Below, one piece after another: positions 6,487-9,287 of a stretch of DNA of 9,287 nucleotides. Made by a program: the position numbers and the translations under genes. Within the stretch, counting starts at the first letter, position 1; each line of letters begins with the position of its first letter. The DNA is from Desulfobacterales bacterium (lineage in GTDB: Bacteria > Desulfobacterota > Desulfobacteria > Desulfobacterales > Desulfosalsimonadaceae). Location: contig JAGYOT010000050.1 in the NCBI GenBank assembly GCA_018399455.1, positions 1 through 9,287 on the forward strand, given 5' to 3'. Below the pieces are notes generated by a model. That model was not told where the DNA came from and made no database searches. It saw only the letters and a program-made list of their open reading frames with translations.

Positions 6487-7358
6487 AGACTCCGTTAAAA
6501 TTAGGGATTCCTAAAGGCAGCCTTCAAAACTCAACCATTGACCTTTTCAAACAATCCGGCTGGAAGATCAACGTCAATGGCCGCAGTTATTTTCCTGAAA
6601 TAAATGATCCGGACATCACCTGTTCCCTCTGCCGGGCCCAGGAGATGTCGATTAACGTGGAAAACGGGGTCCTGGATGCCGGACTGACAGGCCTGGACTG
6701 GATTGCGGAGAACCAGTCCGATGTCCATGTTGTCGCCGATTTAGTCTATTCCAAGGTCAGTGCCCGGCCTGCCCGCTGGGTGGTAGCGGTTGCTTATGAT
6801 TCTTCCATAAAAAGGCTTGAGGATTTGAGCGGCAAAACGGTTTCCACCGAACTACTGGGCTACACCAAACGCTACTTCGCGGAGAAGGGCATTGATGCCA
6901 AGGTTGAATTTTCCTGGGGCGCTACTGAGGCCAAAGTGGTTTCCGGGCTGGCCGATGCCATTGTCGAAATCACGGAAACCGAAAGCACGATAAAAGCCCA
7001 TGGCCTGAGAGTCATCCATGAATTGATGCAAACCAACACCCAGTTTATTGCCAACCACCAGGCCTGGCGTGACCCGGAAAAACAGCAAAAAATAGAGCAG
7101 ATTGTCATGCTGCTCAAAAGTGCCCTGATTGCGGAAAAGCTGGTAGGCATCAAAATGAATGTCCCTCAGGGGCAGGTCGAAGCAATCGTCTCTCTGTTGC
7201 CCAGCCTTAATGCCCCTACAGTCGCCTCGCTTTATAACAAGGACTGGTTCTCTGTAGAAACCGTGATCCGAACCGATAAAGTCCGGGATCTGATTCCGGA
7301 GTTATTAAAAAACGGGGCTGAAGGCATTATTGAATACCCACTCAACAAAGTGATTTAG
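6483..7358 (+). CDS. hisG: ATP phosphoribosyltransferase, long (HisG_L) form
   Basis: First, committed step of histidine synthesis: transfer of phosphoribosyl from PRPP to ATP. At 291 residues it is the long form, with two periplasmic-binding-like catalytic lobes and a C-terminal ACT-like regulatory domain (about 220-291, beginning VGIKMNVPQ). It should therefore need no HisZ and be feedback-inhibited by histidine. Motifs include IPKGSLQ at 9-15, DAGLTGLDW at 65-73 and the PRPP loop region [20 protein letters not shown] from 147. The loop continues ETEST where the family usually has ETG-x-T or STG-x-T, so residue 167 is Glu instead of Gly. The start is inside the hisI end (ATGA overlap), implying coupling. 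The rest of the his pathway is not in the window. Confidence 0.95.
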   Translation: MKTPLKLGIPKGSLQNSTIDLFKQSGWKINVNGRSYFPEINDPDITCSLCRAQEMSINVENGVLDAGLTGLDWIAENQSDVHVVADLVYSKVSARPARWVVAVAYDSSIKRLEDLSGKTVSTELLGYTKRYFAEKGIDAKVEFSWGATEAKVVSGLADAIVEITETESTIKAHGLRVIHELMQTNTQFIANHQAWRDPEKQQKIEQIVMLLKSALIAEKLVGIKMNVPQGQVEAIVSLLPSLNAPTVASLYNKDWFSVETVIRTDKVRDLIPELLKNGAEGIIEYPLNKVI

Positions 7359-7435
7359 ACGCGGCGACGGTGATATCAAGTCCCTTGCAGGTCCCCTTGG
7401 GGCTTCCGGATCAACGCCCCGCCGCCAGTTGTGTT

Positions 7436-8023
7436 ATGCACGTCAAATCCGCAACGTTTATCAAAAGCGCCGTCCGGCCGGATCAGTATCCGGCGGCGGA
7501 ACATCCTGAGATTGCCTTTGCCGGCCGCTCCAATGTAGGCAAATCCTCTTTGATCAACACCCTGGTCAACCGGAGGCACCTGGTCAAAACCAGCTCAACG
7601 CCGGGGCGCACTCAGCTGCTCAATTTTTTTGATATCAACGCAGAGGCGGTCTTTGTGGATCTTCCGGGATATGGATATGCCAAGGTCCCCGCCCGGATTA
7701 AAAGCACGTGGGGGCCCATGGTGGAAAAATTTTTATCAACCCGCCGAACCCTCAGAGGCGTGGTCCTCATTATCGACATCCGGAGGCGGCCGAAAAACGA
7801 GGAAAGCAACCTGATCAACTGGCTGCTGGAAGCCGCCATACCGGTTATCCTGGTGCTAACCAAGGCGGATAAACTGAGCAAAAACCGCCGGATTAATCAG
7901 ATGAAAGCCATTTCCGGGGATTTGGGCATACCAGCCGATAACCTGATCCTGTTTTCCGCCAAAACCCGGCAGGGCCTTGCCGATGTTTGGGCGGCCATTG
8001 ACCATTTGCTGAAACCGGAGTAA
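7436..8023 (+). CDS. ysxC: Ribosome biogenesis GTP-binding protein YsxC/EngB
   Basis: TrmE-Era-EngA family GTPase needed for late assembly of the 50S subunit. From the chosen ATG it has 195 residues, a typical length. Motifs are G1 GRSNVGKSS (30-38), the G2 segment STPGRTQ (54-60), G3 DLPG (75-78, followed by YGYAKV), G4 TKAD (142-145) and G5 SAK (174-176). The frame extends up to a GTG at 7370 (22 more residues), but homologues begin with the equivalent of MHVKSATFIKSAVRPDQYP, so the ATG is preferred. Neither start has a clear Shine-Dalgarno, and in-frame TTG codons at 7385 and 7397 are further options. It lies 77 bases after hisG with no terminator between them, and era follows six bases after the stop. 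The gene is also called engB or yihA. Confidence 0.94.
   Translation: MHVKSATFIKSAVRPDQYPAAEHPEIAFAGRSNVGKSSLINTLVNRRHLVKTSSTPGRTQLLNFFDINAEAVFVDLPGYGYAKVPARIKSTWGPMVEKFLSTRRTLRGVVLIIDIRRRPKNEESNLINWLLEAAIPVILVLTKADKLSKNRRINQMKAISGDLGIPADNLILFSAKTRQGLADVWAAIDHLLKPE
8017..8020 (+). promoter_or_regulatory. Shine-Dalgarno GGAG for era
   Basis: GGAG overlaps the end of ysxC and sits nine bases before the ATG at 8030. A second in-frame ATG at 8039 would be 18 bases away, so the first ATG is preferred. Confidence 0.6.
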
Positions 8024-8029
8024 CGCGAT

Positions 8030-8968
8030 ATGCCCGACATGCCCGATACGAAAGACAGATCCAATTCCGGAAACCGAACCGGGACTTTTAAATCCGGCTT
8101 TATCGGCATTGCCGGAGCCCCGAACGTGGGAAAATCGACACTGCTCAACGCCATGATCGGTCAAAAGATTTCGATTACTTCCGAAAAGCCCCAGACCACG
8201 AGAAACCGTATTGCCGGCATCGTCCACCGGCCATCGGCCCAGTTGATATTCCTGGATACACCGGGGATTCACCTGACCCAGAAAACCTTCAACCAAAAAA
8301 TGGTGGATATCGCCTTATCGGCCATTGATGATGTTGATTTGATTCTGCTCGTCATTGATGCGGCAAGACCTAACTCCCGATCCGAAAAAATGATACTGGC
8401 GCGGCTGAAGAAAAAACGCGAGAGACCGGTCATTTTGGCGCTCAACAAAATCGACCGGCTAAAAAAACAGGCGCTTCTGCCGCTTATCGATCAATGGGCC
8501 GGGAGCTATCCATTTAATTCCATTTATCCGGTATCGGCAAAAACCGGCGCACAGGTCCCGGATTTGATGAATGCGCTGGAAGCAGGCCTCTCCGAGGGGC
8601 CGCCCTATTATCCGCCGGACATGATAACCGATGTTTCAGAAGAGTTCATCCTGTCGGAAATCATCCGGGAAAAGGTGTTTTATCTGACCGAAGCGGAGAT
8701 ACCTTTTGCCACTGCAGTCTCTATTGAGCTGACAGAGGAGGATAGCCGGCGCAACCAGGTTCGGATATATGCCAAGATCCATGTGGAACGCGGCTCCCAG
8801 AAAAGGATCATCATCGGCAAAAACGGCGGTATGCTAAGGGAGATCGGAAAGGCTGCCCGGCTTGAGATGGAGCGGATGATGGGAATCAGGGTTTACCTCA
8901 AACTGTTTATCCGGGTGGAGAAAAACTGGAGTCGTGACGCCCGGGCCATGAGGCGTTTGGGCTACTGA
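8030..8968 (+). CDS. era: GTPase Era (16S rRNA-binding, 30S assembly)
   Basis: Essential GTPase that binds the 3' end of 16S rRNA and helps mature the small subunit, also linked to cell-cycle control. The 312 residues contain a GTPase domain and a C-terminal KH domain. Motifs: G1 GAPNVGKS (29-36), G2 around TT56-57, G3 DTPG (76-79), G4 NKID (139-142), G5 SAK (169-171), and the KH loop GKNG (263-266) in RIIIGKNGGMLREIG. The SEIIREKVF segment (209-217) is the family linker, but the Arg-Phe usually just before it is Glu-Phe here (SEEF, 203-206). The N-terminus carries about 20 polar residues before the GTPase fold, a modest extension over E. coli Era. It starts six bases after ysxC, and its TGA overlaps the next ATG by one base. 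Confidence 0.97.
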   Translation: MPDMPDTKDRSNSGNRTGTFKSGFIGIAGAPNVGKSTLLNAMIGQKISITSEKPQTTRNRIAGIVHRPSAQLIFLDTPGIHLTQKTFNQKMVDIALSAIDDVDLILLVIDAARPNSRSEKMILARLKKKRERPVILALNKIDRLKKQALLPLIDQWAGSYPFNSIYPVSAKTGAQVPDLMNALEAGLSEGPPYYPPDMITDVSEEFILSEIIREKVFYLTEAEIPFATAVSIELTEEDSRRNQVRIYAKIHVERGSQKRIIIGKNGGMLREIGKAARLEMERMMGIRVYLKLFIRVEKNWSRDARAMRRLGY

Positions 8969-9287
8969 TGATCCTTTCCTATCACCCCTGTTTTGTGGGC
9001 GACAAGAATTGCCTGTGCGCCGGGAGGCTGCCGGATCAATCCGACCGCCTCCTCATGTCCCGGGCCGATGCCGTTATCCTGCCCCAGGGAGCCCGGCGAG
9101 CTTTATATGAGATGGCGGTGGCCAACTGCCCCCGGGTCTTTCCCGACTACACCCAGCGGTTTGCCTATCCGGGAAAATCGGGGCAAATCCGGCTTTTTCG
9201 AAAAGTTAGCGCACCCCATCCCGAAACCTGGATCTATGACAGCATAGCAGCCTATCCGGGAGACAGCCGCAGACCTTTTCTGCCGCC
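8968..9287 (+). CDS. Probable ATP-grasp-like protein, 3'-truncated by window edge
   Basis: An open frame of 106 codons runs from an ATG overlapping the era stop (TGATG) to the window edge without a stop. The peptide begins MILSYHPCFVGDKNCLCAGR and continues with ADAVILPQGARRALYEMA (33-50), CPRVFPDYTQRFAYPGK (54-70) and QIRLFRKVSAPHPETWIYD (73-91). The last segment resembles the stretch in ATP-grasp enzymes (RimK and D-Ala-D-Ala ligase type) where a Lys and a short helix precede an invasive 'gxPxPeT' strand. That suggests a pre-ATP-grasp domain entering an ATP-grasp fold, but the nucleotide-binding part is outside the window. Cysteines lie at 8, 15, 17 and 54, and there is no signal peptide. 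The Shine-Dalgarno is weak, consistent with coupling to era. The coding call is firmer than the family call. Confidence 0.6.
   Translation, partial: MILSYHPCFVGDKNCLCAGRLPDQSDRLLMSRADAVILPQGARRALYEMAVANCPRVFPDYTQRFAYPGKSGQIRLFRKVSAPHPETWIYDSIAAYPGDSRRPFLP

Noticed and set aside
7390..7412. CCCC/GGGG hairpin between hisG and ysxC as a terminator
   Set aside because: The loop is only two bases, the stem is short and no T-run follows.
8993..9247. 84-codon plus-strand frame after era
   Set aside because: Off-frame reading of the partial gene that starts at 8968, which is coupled to era and has the more protein-like sequence.

Overview
The window is an ordinary, densely packed bacterial chromosomal segment with ten recognisable protein genes plus one partial gene of tentative family. 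A BamD-type lipoprotein with a lipoprotein signal peptide points to an outer-membrane (Gram-negative) bacterium. The gene set (archaeal-type prolyl-tRNA synthetase beside a bifunctional Rel, zinc-ribbon L28, long-form HisG without HisZ, era followed by a small ATP-grasp-like gene) suggests Desulfobacterota (former Deltaproteobacteria, perhaps Desulfobacterales). That placement is inferred from protein sequence style and was not tested by a search.

Layout. (1) Positions 1-3447, plus strand: the 3' part of proS, then a complete rel gene six bases later. (2) Positions 3455-5765, minus strand: read in transcription order this is trxA, trxB, bamD and rpmB. trxA and trxB overlap by one base (TGATG), bamD follows after 53 bases, and rpmB lies beyond a 129-base gap and ends tail-to-tail with rel, only seven bases away. 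(3) Positions 5766-6108: a divergent intergenic region with a strong sigma70-like promoter for trxA on the minus strand, another for hisI on the plus strand, an 8-bp dyad in the predicted trxA leader, and a cluster of short, partly mutually exclusive hairpins between the promoters. (4) Positions 6109 to the end, plus strand: hisI, hisG, ysxC (engB), era and a gene that runs off the window, probably ATP-grasp-like. hisI/hisG overlap by four bases and era/last gene by one base.

How the genes work together. proS and rel join tRNA charging to the (p)ppGpp alarmone that reports failed charging. trxA/trxB form the NADPH-dependent thioredoxin system, followed by an outer-membrane assembly factor and a ribosomal protein. 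hisI and hisG supply two steps of histidine synthesis and are linked to two ribosome-assembly GTPases (YsxC for the large subunit, Era for the small).

I found no mobile element, CRISPR array, tRNA or rRNA gene, and no clear intrinsic terminator. I see no convincing novel system. The items most worth a second look are the partial gene coupled to era, an unusual residue in the HisG PRPP loop, the trxA leader dyad and the hairpin cluster between the divergent promoters.
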